Source: Sacculina carcini | Taxonomy: Eukaryota; Arthropoda; Thecostraca; Sacculinidae | DNA length: 64,000 nt | Direction of reading: 5' to 3' | Assembly: GCA_916048095.2 (NCBI GenBank) | Contig: OU696581.1 | Span: 86,148-150,147, forward strand | Part shown: positions 53,025 through 59,892 of the stretch, piece after piece | Layout: the number at the start of each line of letters is the position of its first letter | Numbering within the stretch: the stretch's first letter is position 1 | Made by a program: the position numbers and the translations under genes | Notes under the pieces: model-generated | Told to the model about the DNA's origin: nothing | The model's input: only the letters and a program-made list of their open reading frames with translations | Databases searched by the model: none

Positions 53025-53195
53025 CAGCGCATGTTGACGTTTGGTGGCGCGCGGCGCATCACGGCCGCTGAGGCGCTGTGTCACCCGTATTTTGACGATG
53101 AACCTCTGGCGCTCAACTCACCCACTCGCTCACTCACTTCCACGTCGTCGCCGAGTGCTCACGAGTCCAGTGGCTCACACGACTCCAGTGTGTAG
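29743..53195 (+). CDS. Cdk4/6: Cyclin-dependent kinase 4/6 (seven exons, 365 residues)
   Basis: Gene-level entry; joining the seven exons gives 1,098 bp with all phases agreeing. Features in the joined protein: about 40-residue His/Gln-rich N-terminal extension, glycine loop IGNGAYGTV (49-57), catalytic Lys 73, cyclin-binding helix PMSTLRE (85-91, equivalent to PLSTIRE of CDK6), the CDK4/6 signature FEHVDQDL (130-137), HRD at 175-177, DFG at 195-197, activation-loop Thr 209 and TLWYRAPEV. Every catalytic residue is present. The enzyme partners D-type cyclins and phosphorylates Rb to start S phase. Most close to vertebrate CDK4/6. The C-terminus adds a Ser/Thr-rich tail of about 35 residues. 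Intron 2 is about 16 kb and full of mobile elements; introns 5 and 6 hold a junction-derived minisatellite and a SINE. Confidence 0.95.
29933..30045. repeat. (CA)n microsatellite after CDK exon 1
   Basis: CA repeat with two copies of CACTCATTCACC. It begins about 35 bp inside intron 1. Confidence 0.9.
30095..30430 (-). pseudogene. LINE reverse-transcriptase C-terminal fragment
   Basis: Minus-strand peptide pattern [14 protein letters not shown]...[14 protein letters not shown], homologous to the fragment at 345-545. Same LINE family, 5'-truncated, inside CDK intron 1. Confidence 0.65.
30439..30515. repeat. (CA)n microsatellite
   Basis: CA repeat interrupted twice by AACAC, next to the tail side of the LINE fragment. 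Confidence 0.9.
30516..32293 (+). other. CDK4/6 intron 1, remaining part
   Basis: No exon or recognised transposon. A 213-codon open frame at 30901-31542 runs through a CA tract and has no family signature; I take it as chance. Confidence 0.5.
32294..32462 (+). CDS. Cdk4/6: CDK4/6 exon 2
   Basis: 169 bp, acceptor AATGATTCAG, donor GTCAG/GTAGAA. Encodes [11 protein letters not shown] through PMSTLRE to FEHPNIV. One of the few acceptors here without a TG tract. Confidence 0.93.
32463..34106. other. CDK4/6 intron 2, 5' part with microsatellites
   Basis: Contains CA(TA) tract 32849-32902, mixed TG/CA tracts 33597-33768 and 33840-33963, and an (AC)40 tract at 34027-34106. No coding feature. Confidence 0.6.
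34027..34106. repeat. (AC)n microsatellite, about 40 units
   Basis: Uninterrupted CA repeat, ending at a 24-bp segment that recurs inverted at the LINE 5' end (37546-37569). Confidence 0.97.
34209..35431. mobile_element. hAT-type element with TAGGGCTGTC ends and TTACTTTTT subterminal arrays
   Basis: 1,223 bp with inverted ends TAGGGCTGTCAAAA / TTTTTTGACAGCCCTA, flanked by perfect 8-bp GTGATCAT at 34201-34208 and 35432-35439. Many (A)GGTTACTTTTT motifs cluster in the first 230 and last 230 bp. Such subterminal repeats bind hAT transposase in known systems. No transposase ORF remains, so it is non-autonomous. Confidence 0.9.
35440..36112. other. CDK4/6 intron 2 spacer
   Basis: No gene or repeat recognised except a short TG tract near 35935. 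Confidence 0.5.
36113..36400 (+). mobile_element. hAT MITE family A
   Basis: 288 bp, ends CAGGGGTTCTTAACC and GGTTGAGAACAACTG. Shares CTCTTAAAGGAGTTGTAT, AATATTGAATAA and CGTATACAACTATCAAGAAT with 49400-49688. The target duplication is degraded (ATATAATA/ATTTAACA). Confidence 0.8.
36549..36799. repeat. Two (TG)n microsatellites
   Basis: (TG)22 at about 36549-36592 and (TG)n at about 36722-36799, separated by 130 bp of unique DNA. Confidence 0.93.
37355..37546 (+). mobile_element. hAT MITE family D, left part (split by LINE)
   Basis: Matches 45722-45939 from its terminal GCCGTAGATCCTGCGGGGTATGG-like end through TATACTTTACGAAA to CTTTTCATT, where the LINE interrupts it. The flanking TTATTTGC pairs with TCATTTGC after the right part. 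Confidence 0.85.
38007..38792 (+). pseudogene. LINE ORF1 with one in-frame stop
   Basis: About 262 codons in one frame, broken by a TGA at 38334-38336. The N-terminal half is helical with a likely coiled coil ([16 protein letters not shown]). The C-terminal half carries the pattern [12 protein letters not shown]...[18 protein letters not shown] seen in ORF1 proteins of CR1/Jockey-like elements, which bind the element RNA. A single point change would account for the stop. It could also be a polymorphism or read error. Confidence 0.75.
38793..39368 (+). other. LINE inter-ORF region with (TG)22
   Basis: Non-coding, with a TG repeat at 39059-39102. Confidence 0.6.
39369..42335 (+). CDS. LINE ORF2: APE endonuclease and reverse transcriptase
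   Basis: 988 codons without a stop. Another ATG at 39411 is an equally likely start. Endonuclease motifs: [14 protein letters not shown] (about 57-70), [29 protein letters not shown] and SDHFPIF (about 262). Reverse transcriptase motifs: [72 protein letters not shown] and the catalytic FADD (722-725), followed by a thumb region and a [19 protein letters not shown] tail. All key catalytic residues are present. It would nick target DNA and prime reverse transcription there. Sits in intron 2 of CDK4/6, same strand. Confidence 0.93.
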   Translation: MDVPIRCLAIRSITSMKMINEETFKADIDDTENSNNSFGVYTVDTFNEAFKNSQGFSMLHINARSLNKHIDDLTTLMRELEVNFDVIAVSETWVNDSTIDLCQIDEFEAFHQMRHDKRGGGVAIFVNKKHQSQHVPRLSVNVTDVIEMITVDITIDRRKIRTSCIYRPPGTMVHTFSEEINKLTEYSSNNYWLLMGDFNINLLNTEDHAPTQNFFMTMTNNGFYPLIKSATRETHRSSTSIDNIFTNCVSSTLTSGVICEDISDHFPIFTRLNITQSAREEHLLLKRKYSPKRLLRLKQELEQINWEMIEGDNVNTTYERFLELYMRAVDNHMPLQTVKKREVQKRPWITKGIRISSRTKRQLYTKFLTTKVEDHRKLYLSYKNMLSKVVIQSKRLYYREFFADRTVSAKEKWTKIKNEIKMTSRKKERIHKLRDDGGTSNVVRTISDLLNDYFVDVGVDLSNKLPVSDVNPLEHVEKVNDSMFISPATEWEVFNVIGRSKSKISTDCNNISMNLLKSCSRYISRPLAYIFNLSITTGIFPTLMKTAKVIPLFKSGDRSDKGNYRPISIVDTFSKIFEKLFNDRLKKFLCKHHIINENQYGFQSNKDTSHAILDMINEITQCFDKKENAAGVFLDLKKAFDTVNHDLLIKKCQCYGIRGNAHDWLSTYLSERKQYVELDNERSTLRTIKCGVPQGSVLGPTLFLIYINDIFSVAKNCKIIVFADDTNLFFKDKCANNLYGKIYSEIASIHNWFISNKLTVNIAKSCHVLFNRRARCQVGTVKLGSSVIEKSEKTKFLGVILDSSLNWKEQIHKVSSNLSKINFILSKTRNIFDKKINIQLYNTLFKRHMQYCCETWGNTFTTNLEPIRIAQRRALRIIMNKHLHERSTPLFKQLNIMKFDDLIKYNTLMKMFNAFKTRLPRNIQNNFEVNPRHVDKFAVPFARTKTRDLTLFHQGIRLWNQLASPIKMSQSMSAFKKIVRTQYIQTYY
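42454..42485 (+). promoter_or_regulatory. LINE 3' UTR hairpin
   Basis: GGGCA (42454-42458) pairs with TGCCC (42481-42485), and inside it AAGCCT (42463-42468) pairs with AGGCTT (42471-42476). 3' hairpins of this kind can be the recognition signal for the LINE reverse transcriptase; that role is inferred. Confidence 0.55.
42569..42694 (+). mobile_element. hAT MITE family D, right part (after LINE)
   Basis: Resumes the family D sequence at GTGTGTTGTAATTGAATAGG and ends ACAAATCTACGCCCCTG, followed by TCATTTGC, the partner of TTATTTGC before 37355. Confidence 0.85.
42695..43233. other. CDK4/6 intron 2 spacer
   Basis: Nothing recognised. A chance open frame (42649-43047) runs out of the MITE. Confidence 0.45.
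43234..43638 (+). CDS. Orphan open frame, 134 codons, no ATG near its start
   Basis: Open from just after a stop at 43231-43233 to TGA at 43636-43638, more GC-rich than its surroundings. It starts in a short duplication of CCTACTCCTGACCCTGCCACAC. It encodes [31 protein letters not shown] and [21 protein letters not shown] recognise no family. It could be an exon of a gene nested in CDK intron 2, a relic of a transposon, or chance. No convincing splice sites border it. Confidence 0.2.
   Translation, partial: PCHTPTPDAATLPAESHIPDVAVFGESGDDNDAISLTLAAYLMRDSPLIVSICHIRTVKRPNTSQLIFGLHSTLEFAAQLTRHLTLYLNECSSRCIPSDTNLASGLAKLRHERSRCSVLMTDFLVHFDLYDTEA
43639..48696. other. CDK4/6 intron 2, 3' part
   Basis: About 5 kb with MITE D at 45722-46073 and many TG/CA tracts (44809-44851, 45016-45049, 46160-46183, 46438-46463, 47081-47115, 47309-47355, 48661-48690). 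Open frames at 46610-46939, 47749-48054 and 47778-48119 have no recognisable domain and I do not call them. Confidence 0.5.
45722..46073 (+). mobile_element. hAT MITE family D, complete copy
   Basis: 352 bp, ends CATGGGCGTTGAT and ATCTACGCCCCTG (inverted), flanked by ATGATAGT/ATGATAAT (7 of 8). No ORF. It is the uninterrupted reference for the copy split by the LINE at 37.5-42.6 kb. Confidence 0.87.
48697..48838 (+). CDS. Cdk4/6: CDK4/6 exon 3
   Basis: 142 bp after (TG)n-TTGTGTGTGGTGTCAG; donor ATCAGA/GTAAGC. Encodes [20 protein letters not shown] then VFEHVDQDL and ends PSLIR. Confidence 0.94.
48923..49164 (+). mobile_element. hAT MITE family C
   Basis: 242 bp, ends CAGTGGCGGTGCAGG and GTGCCGCCACT, with perfect 8-bp GTTGAGTC at 48915-48922 and 49165-49172. 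Fills most of intron 3 of CDK4/6. Confidence 0.9.
49209..49376 (+). CDS. Cdk4/6: CDK4/6 exon 4
   Basis: 56 codons in phase 0, acceptor TG-repeat-CAATTGCAG, donor ATT/GTGAGT. Encodes [13 protein letters not shown] and [19 protein letters not shown], which hold the catalytic loop, DFG and the T-loop Thr. Confidence 0.95.
49400..49688 (+). mobile_element. hAT MITE family A
   Basis: Ends CAGGCATTCTTAACC and GGTTAAGAAACACCG; about 290 bp, sharing long blocks with 36113-36400. Begins 23 bp after the donor of CDK exon 4. Confidence 0.82.
49991..50151 (+). CDS. Cdk4/6: CDK4/6 exon 5
   Basis: 161 bp, acceptor (TTTGTG)n-TTAG, donor CTCGA/GTACGC. Encodes [20 protein letters not shown] through [17 protein letters not shown] to LAKIL. 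Confidence 0.95.
50158..50545. repeat. TGACACA-type degenerate tandem repeat
   Basis: Irregular array of ACTGACACAATGACTTACCGACAC-like units in CDK intron 5. Confidence 0.85.
50560..52147. repeat. TTG-rich minisatellite repeating the exon 6 splice junction
   Basis: About 1.6 kb of units such as GTTGTTAGTGTGGTTGTTTATTGTGTTGTT, variable in the number of GTT repeats. Nearly every unit contains TTGTTAG-TGTGGT, which is identical to the real acceptor and first exon bases (GTTGTTAG/TGTGGTC) at 52141-52155. The Cys/Val/Leu ORFs in it are artefacts. Confidence 0.95.
52149..52284 (+). CDS. Cdk4/6: CDK4/6 exon 6
   Basis: 136 bp, acceptor (GTT)n-AG, donor CTGCAG/GTACTG. Encodes [18 protein letters not shown] through [11 protein letters not shown], completing the LxKILDVxG-xP motif with exon 5. 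Confidence 0.93.
52354..52682 (+). mobile_element. tRNA-Val-derived SINE, full-length copy
   Basis: Plus-strand copy: tRNA-like head from GACTCCGTGGTGTAGTGG (A box), CCTCACAAGCGG anticodon arm (CAC), and GGTTCGAATCC (B box); then body CCAACAGTCCCTGTCC, and a ~200-bp tail ending GTAGCAGCTGTCACTTGATG. It lies in CDK4/6 intron 6. Confidence 0.9.
53028..53195 (+). CDS. Cdk4/6: CDK4/6 exon 7
   Basis: 55 codons plus TAG after a long (TG)n-AGCAG acceptor. Encodes [24 protein letters not shown] and the Ser-rich tail ending [11 protein letters not shown]. Confidence 0.94.
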   Translation, partial: RMLTFGGARRITAAEALCHPYFDDEPLALNSPTRSLTSTSSPSAHESSGSHDSSV

Positions 53196-54158
53196 TGTGG
53201 CGCCATCTACCGGCCACTGCCATAAGCTCGGCCGTCTCGCAGACTGCGGCATATTCTCACTGCATGTTGATACCGCTCTTATGCCTGCGTGTTTGTGTGT
53301 TTGTGCAGTGATTGCATTGACTGTGTCTGTGTGCCATTCTCAGTTGTGTGTTTGCTTGGTCGGTTGTTGGACTCGGTTGTACGTTCAGCCATGCTTTGTG
53401 GGCTCATGTGTGTATGTATGTGTATGTATGTGTGTGTGTGTGTGTTTGCTTGACGGACTGACAGTGCGGTGTGGATAATTGGAGCAGAACCTCATGCATG
53501 CTGCCTCACGTGTCAGTTCTACCTCGACTAGAACCTAGAGCAGAACTCGCTTGCGTTTCGTTCTATGGTTTCTTGGTGTATTACTCAGTGTCTGTCGCAT
53601 CGTGTCTGAGCGCTAGCTTATCAAGTGTGATTGTCGTTTGCTTGATGCCGGTGTGTGTGTGTGTGTGCATGCAACAAGCGGAGATCTCGTGTGTGTGTGT
53701 GTATGTGTGTGCTGGTGGATTTTGCTAGCTCTCAGGACAGACATATTGAGCCCGTGTGCTTGCAGTGTCGCCCGGGCCATACTCGCCATCTGTTCATTGA
53801 GCGAAACATGCGTGCATTTCAGACCGAAATACAACGTTCCATTTTTTATTGTTGCCTTTTTCTCGCCCGATGGATCACTGTGCATAACTGACTACAAGGC
53901 CCGATAATTTATTTTCACACTTAAAACTATACGACAACATGAAAACTCAACTACGTGAAATGTTTGAGAACAAAAGAGGCTGGTTTCTCTGTGCCAGCTA
54001 GTGACGGCTGCAATGCCGGCACCTGTGTCTACGTCGTGTTTCAACGCTGAACAACAAATTTCCACAACACTGAAAAGCTCAATAATAATAATAATGAAAC
54101 GCCGTCACTACTACACTGCCAGTTATTTATCAAGCGCGTGCACGCCGGGCTTGTTCCA
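53196..54158. other. Intergenic region between convergent CDK4/6 and CENP-T-like genes
   Basis: Both genes end towards each other, so this holds both 3' UTRs. TG tracts occur at 53408-53444 and 53650-53712. No further gene or canonical AATAAA was found. Confidence 0.5.
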
Positions 54159-56750
54159 TCAGGCCAGTGGATCTCGAGCCGGCCGCAGTCCGCTGCCTGT
54201 GGCCACTTGAATCAGCTTGCTGGCGTCTCGCTGTGACAGATGTTTGTGCACGAGGTAGCGCAGCTGTCGCTCGCTAGTCATCATGCCGGAACATCGCAGT
54301 AGTCGCTTCACATGTCGCATGTCGAGTGGCGTTCTGCCGCGAGTCATGCGGCCAATCACCGCCTCATACAGGACCGTGTCCACCGACTGCACCGTCAGAT
54401 CCACCTGACGCAGACTGTCGGCGGAGAAACGCAGGTCGCCTGAGCTGTGACGCAACCAGCGCCGCCACTCCGTCAACTCGCTCTGAGCCAGCACGCGCAG
54501 TCGCACCCTGTCGCTTCTTGCACGCGCCGCTCCGACCCGCTTGCTGCCTGTCGTCTGAACGCGCTCGTGCTGGTCGTTGTCGTCCTCGTGCTCGCTGTCG
54601 GACTGCGGCAGTTCACTGCGCAGCTCGGCCAGCGACTCCATGGTGCGCTGCATTCGTCCCGACACACGCTGCACGAAACTGATCATGCTGGGCTGGTGCA
54701 TGCTGCTGCGACGTGAGACCGATGTTGTGTTGACTGCCGGCGCCGGGGTCTCCTCAGCCTCCACGTGCATGCGCTTGGACAGCCTCTTGGCCGACGTCCC
54801 GGCGCTGCCAGCAGCAGCCGTCGAGTTGGCCGTGTTGTCAGCCTCGTGTTGCACGCTCAATCTGGAGCGACGCAGTTGCATGTACGCACTGATCTCGACG
54901 TCTTCCTCGGACTCTGCATCGCTGACTGACGAGTCAACAACACGTGACAACTGCTGCTGCTCGACGCTGGGTACAGGCGAGGACGGGGCGGGCGATATCT
55001 GCTGCTGTTCTTGTTGCTGTTGTGGACGCATGATGGACGTGTGTTGTTGTTGTGACTGAGACGAGCGAGACACGTGTTGTGGCGAGATGTCCAGTCGTGC
55101 ATGCATCACCGTCGACACTCTCGTACTCTCCACGGCCGGCACAAACGCACTGTCCACGTGCCAGAGCCGACTATCACTGGCTGGCTCTGCCGACGCCGCG
55201 TCAACCACAGACTTGTCGTCAGTGACGGCACGTGGCAGCACGTGACTGTGTCTGTCTCCCGAGTCATCGACACTCTGCTCATCTGGCGCCGTCGCCATTG
55301 AGCGCGTCACACGGCGCGACTTGGCCACGAACCGCGGCACCAGCGGCACTGACTGGGAGAGACGCGGCGACACGACGCCGGCCGGCCGGCGGGGAGTGGA
55401 CGTGCGACCGATACTGTCGCCGGATACTGTGCTGCGGCGGAGAAACAGCGGCAGACGCTCGTCGCTCACAGGAGACATGCTCCAGCGCGCGCTACCGTGC
55501 TCGTCAGGCGCCTCGCTGGGCGTGCCAGCCACTGCGACTGCGACAGTGTCGACTCTTGGACGGGCCGGGTCCAGACTGAAGCGAGTGGGACCTGCGTCAA
55601 CAGCAACACGGCCACTGTCATTGCTGCCTCCAGCACCGTCGACGTCGTCTTCAAACAAGGCAGCCAGCCCGCCTGCGCTTTCATCACCGACTGCAGCACC
55701 GACTACACCGGACGTCGGAGTGACGGACGCACTGCGCACGCTGCTAGATGGCTCGACGGTTTGACGGTCGATATCCTTAGCCGATTCAGCCCCGGTCTGT
55801 TGTAGTTCAGCAGTCAAGTCGGCCACCTGCTTGTCGTCACGTGAGGAGGCAGAACCCAGCAGGCTGTCATCACGCACACGCTGCTCCGTCGGTGTTTCAT
55901 CAGCGAGTTCTTGCGGCGACTCAGCAGCAACTGATGATGATGTTGATGATGATGATGAGTCAGCGAGCGTCGCTTCATCTTCGGCTGCAATGACCGTGCC
56001 GGTCAGCTCTGACTGGCTCACACTGTCAGTCTGCTCACGAGCCGGACTCGAACCAGCCTGCTCTGGCTGGACAGACACGGTGTGGCTGCGTTCTGCCTGC
56101 TCATCGTCGTCCATTTGTTGTTTGTTGGACACAGTGGCGTTGGTCTGGCTCGTATCACAATTATCACCGCCGCTTTCCTGCTGTGCCATTTCGACTGACT
56201 GATCAGCAGCGTGTGGAGACGCCGCCGCCGCCTCCGCCGACGACGACGACGAGCGAGACGACGGCAGCGTGACGGACGGCAGATGAGCAATCACGTCCTT
56301 CAGTCTGACTGCTTGAGGCGCCGCCGGTCCATCTTCTTCTGATGCAAACACACTGACATCGCCGTCTTCCTCGCTGTTGTCTGACATGCGACTGTCCGAC
56401 ACTGATATGTCGGGCAGGACGGCAGCGGTCGCCACCGCCGACGACGCACGCGCCGTCGCCCGTCGCACGAGAGCGTCACGTCGCCTTGCGTCAGCGAATG
56501 CCGATGCGCTTGCCGTCGTGTCGACCGTCTCACTCATCAGCACCATCGAGCCGGAGAACGACTCGAGCGCATCGTACGCGGCGGCCAGCACGTCAGTGGC
56601 CGTGCGGTGACTGCTGCGCCGTCGCTGCCGTCGTGCCGGCCGCCGACGCTCCGTCGACGACGACGCAGTAGTGGCCAGCGAGACGTCGGCAATTGTCGAC
56701 ATTTGGTGGAGCGCGCGAGGCGTACTGGGACCGGCGCTCAGATCCATCAC
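54159..56750 (-). CDS. CENP-T-like kinetochore protein (intronless, 863 residues)
   Basis: One uninterrupted GC-rich ORF on the minus strand. Residues 1-750 are mostly disordered Ser/Ala/Asp-rich sequence with scattered acidic patches. The C-terminal ~100 residues form a helical block: LTEWRRWLRHSSGDLRFSAD, VDLTVQSVDTVLYEAVIGRM, LDMRHVKRLLRCSGMM then LRYLVHKHLSQRDASKLI. The order and spacing resemble the CENP-T histone fold and its C-terminal extension (including an 'ADVELLMRRQG...LHVLVERHLP' part). In vertebrates CENP-T pairs with CENP-W, joins the CCAN and recruits Ndc80 through its N-terminus. I did not see a clear Ndc80-binding motif. Identification rests on the C-terminal pattern only. 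The start is the first ATG of a doublet. It has no introns and its length is greater than the human protein (561). Confidence 0.6.
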   Translation of the reverse strand: MMDLSAGPSTPRALHQMSTIADVSLATTASSSTERRRPARRQRRRSSHRTATDVLAAAYDALESFSGSMVLMSETVDTTASASAFADARRRDALVRRATARASSAVATAAVLPDISVSDSRMSDNSEEDGDVSVFASEEDGPAAPQAVRLKDVIAHLPSVTLPSSRSSSSSAEAAAASPHAADQSVEMAQQESGGDNCDTSQTNATVSNKQQMDDDEQAERSHTVSVQPEQAGSSPAREQTDSVSQSELTGTVIAAEDEATLADSSSSSTSSSVAAESPQELADETPTEQRVRDDSLLGSASSRDDKQVADLTAELQQTGAESAKDIDRQTVEPSSSVRSASVTPTSGVVGAAVGDESAGGLAALFEDDVDGAGGSNDSGRVAVDAGPTRFSLDPARPRVDTVAVAVAGTPSEAPDEHGSARWSMSPVSDERLPLFLRRSTVSGDSIGRTSTPRRPAGVVSPRLSQSVPLVPRFVAKSRRVTRSMATAPDEQSVDDSGDRHSHVLPRAVTDDKSVVDAASAEPASDSRLWHVDSAFVPAVESTRVSTVMHARLDISPQHVSRSSQSQQQHTSIMRPQQQQEQQQISPAPSSPVPSVEQQQLSRVVDSSVSDAESEEDVEISAYMQLRRSRLSVQHEADNTANSTAAAGSAGTSAKRLSKRMHVEAEETPAPAVNTTSVSRRSSMHQPSMISFVQRVSGRMQRTMESLAELRSELPQSDSEHEDDNDQHERVQTTGSKRVGAARARSDRVRLRVLAQSELTEWRRWLRHSSGDLRFSADSLRQVDLTVQSVDTVLYEAVIGRMTRGRTPLDMRHVKRLLRCSGMMTSERQLRYLVHKHLSQRDASKLIQVATGSGLRPARDPLA

Positions 56751-58286
56751 GACAACAGCTCAAACAGTGTCTGCAGCACACACACATACCAACATACAGC
56801 CACGAAGGCATGGCAGTAATGACGAGCATACTAACAGCTAGCAACACCACGGTGATATATCAGTTATATTGACGAAAACACATTGAAAGAAACTCATTGA
56901 GAATATGTAATTATACAAAAATTAGAATATACATTTACAGGCAGGTGCGAGGGAATGTCTCCACCCCATGCGCGCCTTCAACACTTACCAACAACAACAA
57001 CAACAACAACAACAGTGTGTATTTGGTATAGCGCCCATCATCATAGGCGCGCAGACGAGTACTTGAAAAACAGCATAGCAGAAAAACATGAAATATAAAC
57101 CGGCAATGCGAGCATGGGATAATACGATAATAAGAGCTCGATCACAAAACAACAAAATAAAACGCAGATTAAATCAAGGCACAGTCACAGGCTTCACGGA
57201 CAAGTACAACTATATACATGACGCAAACTCAGAATCAAACAAACAACTACATACAAGAGAGATCAGAGGGAGGCGAAAGGAGTCAATGCGTGAGTGGTGG
57301 AATCGAAGGATAGATCAAAAAGATATTTACGAAGAGAAGAAGCAAATGAACGCTATGAAAACGAGGTGATGTAAGAGGGGAAAGAGTTGTAAAGACGCGG
57401 ACAGAAGGAGAAAGATTTGGAAAACCACGCGGACTAACAGAGCCAGTCCTCAAACAGCTGAAACCTAAGTCGCCAAAATGATTACGCTAGCGAAATCACC
57501 GCACTATTTTCCCACTTATAACACGCCGAATGCATTGATAAATATGGTTGAAGCCCACAACACAAACAAGACAATAGGACGACGAACACACACACACAAA
57601 ATTCAAACTTTAAATAAATGACACGCCCAAGATGCGCAAGTTTCGGCTTCATTAACTGTCACCATTTCATAGAAAATTTCATTAAGTAATTTATTTTCAT
57701 TTAATTTACAATCATATGCAAATTTTTTTAAAATATTTCATTTGAAATTTCGATCAAAAATAATTTTATCCTATTAATTTAATAAGATAATTTAATGCCT
57801 ATGAGTAGAATTGCAATTTTTTATGAAAATCAGATCAGGGCTGGAAGAATTGATCATACATAAAGCTCACACTTTCCTTAATTCATTCATTCATGTATTT
57901 TTCCAGCCTTCTTGTCAACAGAATCAAAATATGTCATTAAACCAAAACTGGAAAGGCAATTGAAGCTGAATAGCTTGTGTTGCCTGGGTTAAATCAAATT
58001 GCTAATACGATGCAATACATACACGTGCACATATAATCATATTTACGCGCACTAATTTACTCATCTAAACACCGAGAAATATATCATACACACAATCACA
58101 CTTACACACTCATACACACCAAATGCACATACATACATACATACATACATACACACATACACACACATACATACACACACATACACACACATACACACAC
58201 ATACATACACACACACACACACACATACACACCTACACACAGTTGGCACAATCACAACCTATCGCACTCGACCATATCCTATATTT
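56751..58286. other. AT-rich intergenic stretch
   Basis: No gene recognised. A (CAA)n run lies near 56988-57013 and a 93-codon Lys/Arg-rich frame at 57088-57369 has no family signature. CA/CATA microsatellite at 58106-58240. Confidence 0.5.
58106..58240. repeat. (CATA)n/(CA)n microsatellite
   Basis: Mixed CATA and CACA repeats directly beyond the 3' end of the LINE remnant to the right. Confidence 0.9.
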
Positions 58287-59440
58287 TCATTGGTCAGATT
58301 CTTCAGAGTAAGATTGAATGTATTGTTTTTTCACGTTTTTCTTGTAGCTGGACAGCGTTGGAGTTTTTTTCTGTTTTCTCTCCAATTCATTCCACTGCGA
58401 TATACCTACATGGAAAAATGATAAGCTTCTTAGTTTGGTTCGTGTGTGGGGAAAGAGGAATGTGTCTGTATGTCGTGTATTGATTGTGAAGTATGCTTGA
58501 ATGTTAGATGGTAATTTCTTATGATATGCTGCATACATTTTAGTTAAATTATTGAGTTTTTCTACATCATCAAATCTTAGAATATTTTATTTTTTTGAAT
58601 GAAGGTGATGTATGCTCCCTTGCTTTCAGATTGTCTATGATTCTGATAGCTCTTTTTGTGCAATTCTTATAGCTTGCAAGTCAGAGTAATAAGTATTTTC
58701 CCATGCTTCACAACAGTATTGAAAATATGAATGAAAAAATGAATAATAAAGAGTGGTTTTTGTTTTAGTGTCGAATATATCTTTGACTTTGCTGAGAAGG
58801 AAATTCACTCTGTTTAGTTTGGCAGTTACATTGGATATTTGCTCTTTCCAATGTTATTTGCTATCAATTATTACTCCCAGAAATTTAGTACATTGTTTCC
58901 TATCAAGTTTGTCTGTCCCTATGCTTATACAACTGTTTGAAGTGTCCTTACTGTTACTGAAAACAATATAATTAGACTTTATTACATTGAGCGATAATTT
59001 GTTACTCGTGAACCAGTCTTGTATTATTTATATGCCTGAGTTTATTTTTTCATAGAGTTTATACGTGTGTTTGCCTTTGAAGAATATGTTGGTGTCATCC
59101 GCAAATGCTATTGTTTTTGTGTGTCTCATGATGTTAAATAGGTCGTTGATGTAGAGTATGAATAGTGTCGGTCCCAGTGTAGAACCTTGTGGAACCCCGC
59201 ATTATATGGGTAATTGTTCAGACTTTGAACCACTCACTTCAGCGTATTGCGTTCCCTGTGTTAAATAACTTGTGATCCATTGTAGAGTTGTGCCTCTCAT
59301 GCCGTATAAGTTTAGTTTTTTCAACAATATTTTGTGATCGACAGTGTCAAAGGCCTTTTTTCAGAAGCACTTCGCTTGAATCAATTATATATTTCTCAAC
59401 TACATTACTTTTCAACCATTTTGTGTTGTGCTTAATACCA
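58287..59440 (-). pseudogene. LINE reverse-transcriptase remnant with stops and frameshifts
   Basis: On the minus strand, in broken frames, one can read [48 protein letters not shown] (catalytic FADD kept), then a thumb and the tail NELERKQKKTPTLSSYKK (58287-58538 open). An in-frame stop precedes the GVPQGS box. The family is close to, but not the same as, the intact LINE at 37.5-42.6 kb. Confidence 0.85.
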
Positions 59441-59745
59441 TTTATATTCGAATCAGATTAGATTTAATCCATATGAAATTCCTCACACAAGCATACACAC
59501 ACACACACACACATGAATGTTTTGCTGGAATAATTCGGAATACAATTGTAAATTTAGGATGCGATAGAAAATGCTGTGTGTACGCGTATATTGACATCGA
59601 CTGAGAAGAACAGGGTTGAGACAAAAGGTTGCACTCAAGCCGTAACATCGAACACGAAGTAACAATAACACGAAACCTATTACTCATACTGGGAGACAAG
59701 CTAGATATATGAGCACGAGTATTCAATAATATTCCACTCCGAATT

Positions 59746-59797
<52 letters not shown>

Positions 59798-59855
59798 TCA
59801 CACAAACACACACACACAAACACACACAAACACACCCACAAACACACACACACAA

Positions 59856-59892
<37 letters not shown>

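Noticed and set aside
57088..57369. 93-codon Lys/Arg-rich ORF
   Set aside because: AT-rich surroundings, no domain and no sign of a transposon family I know.
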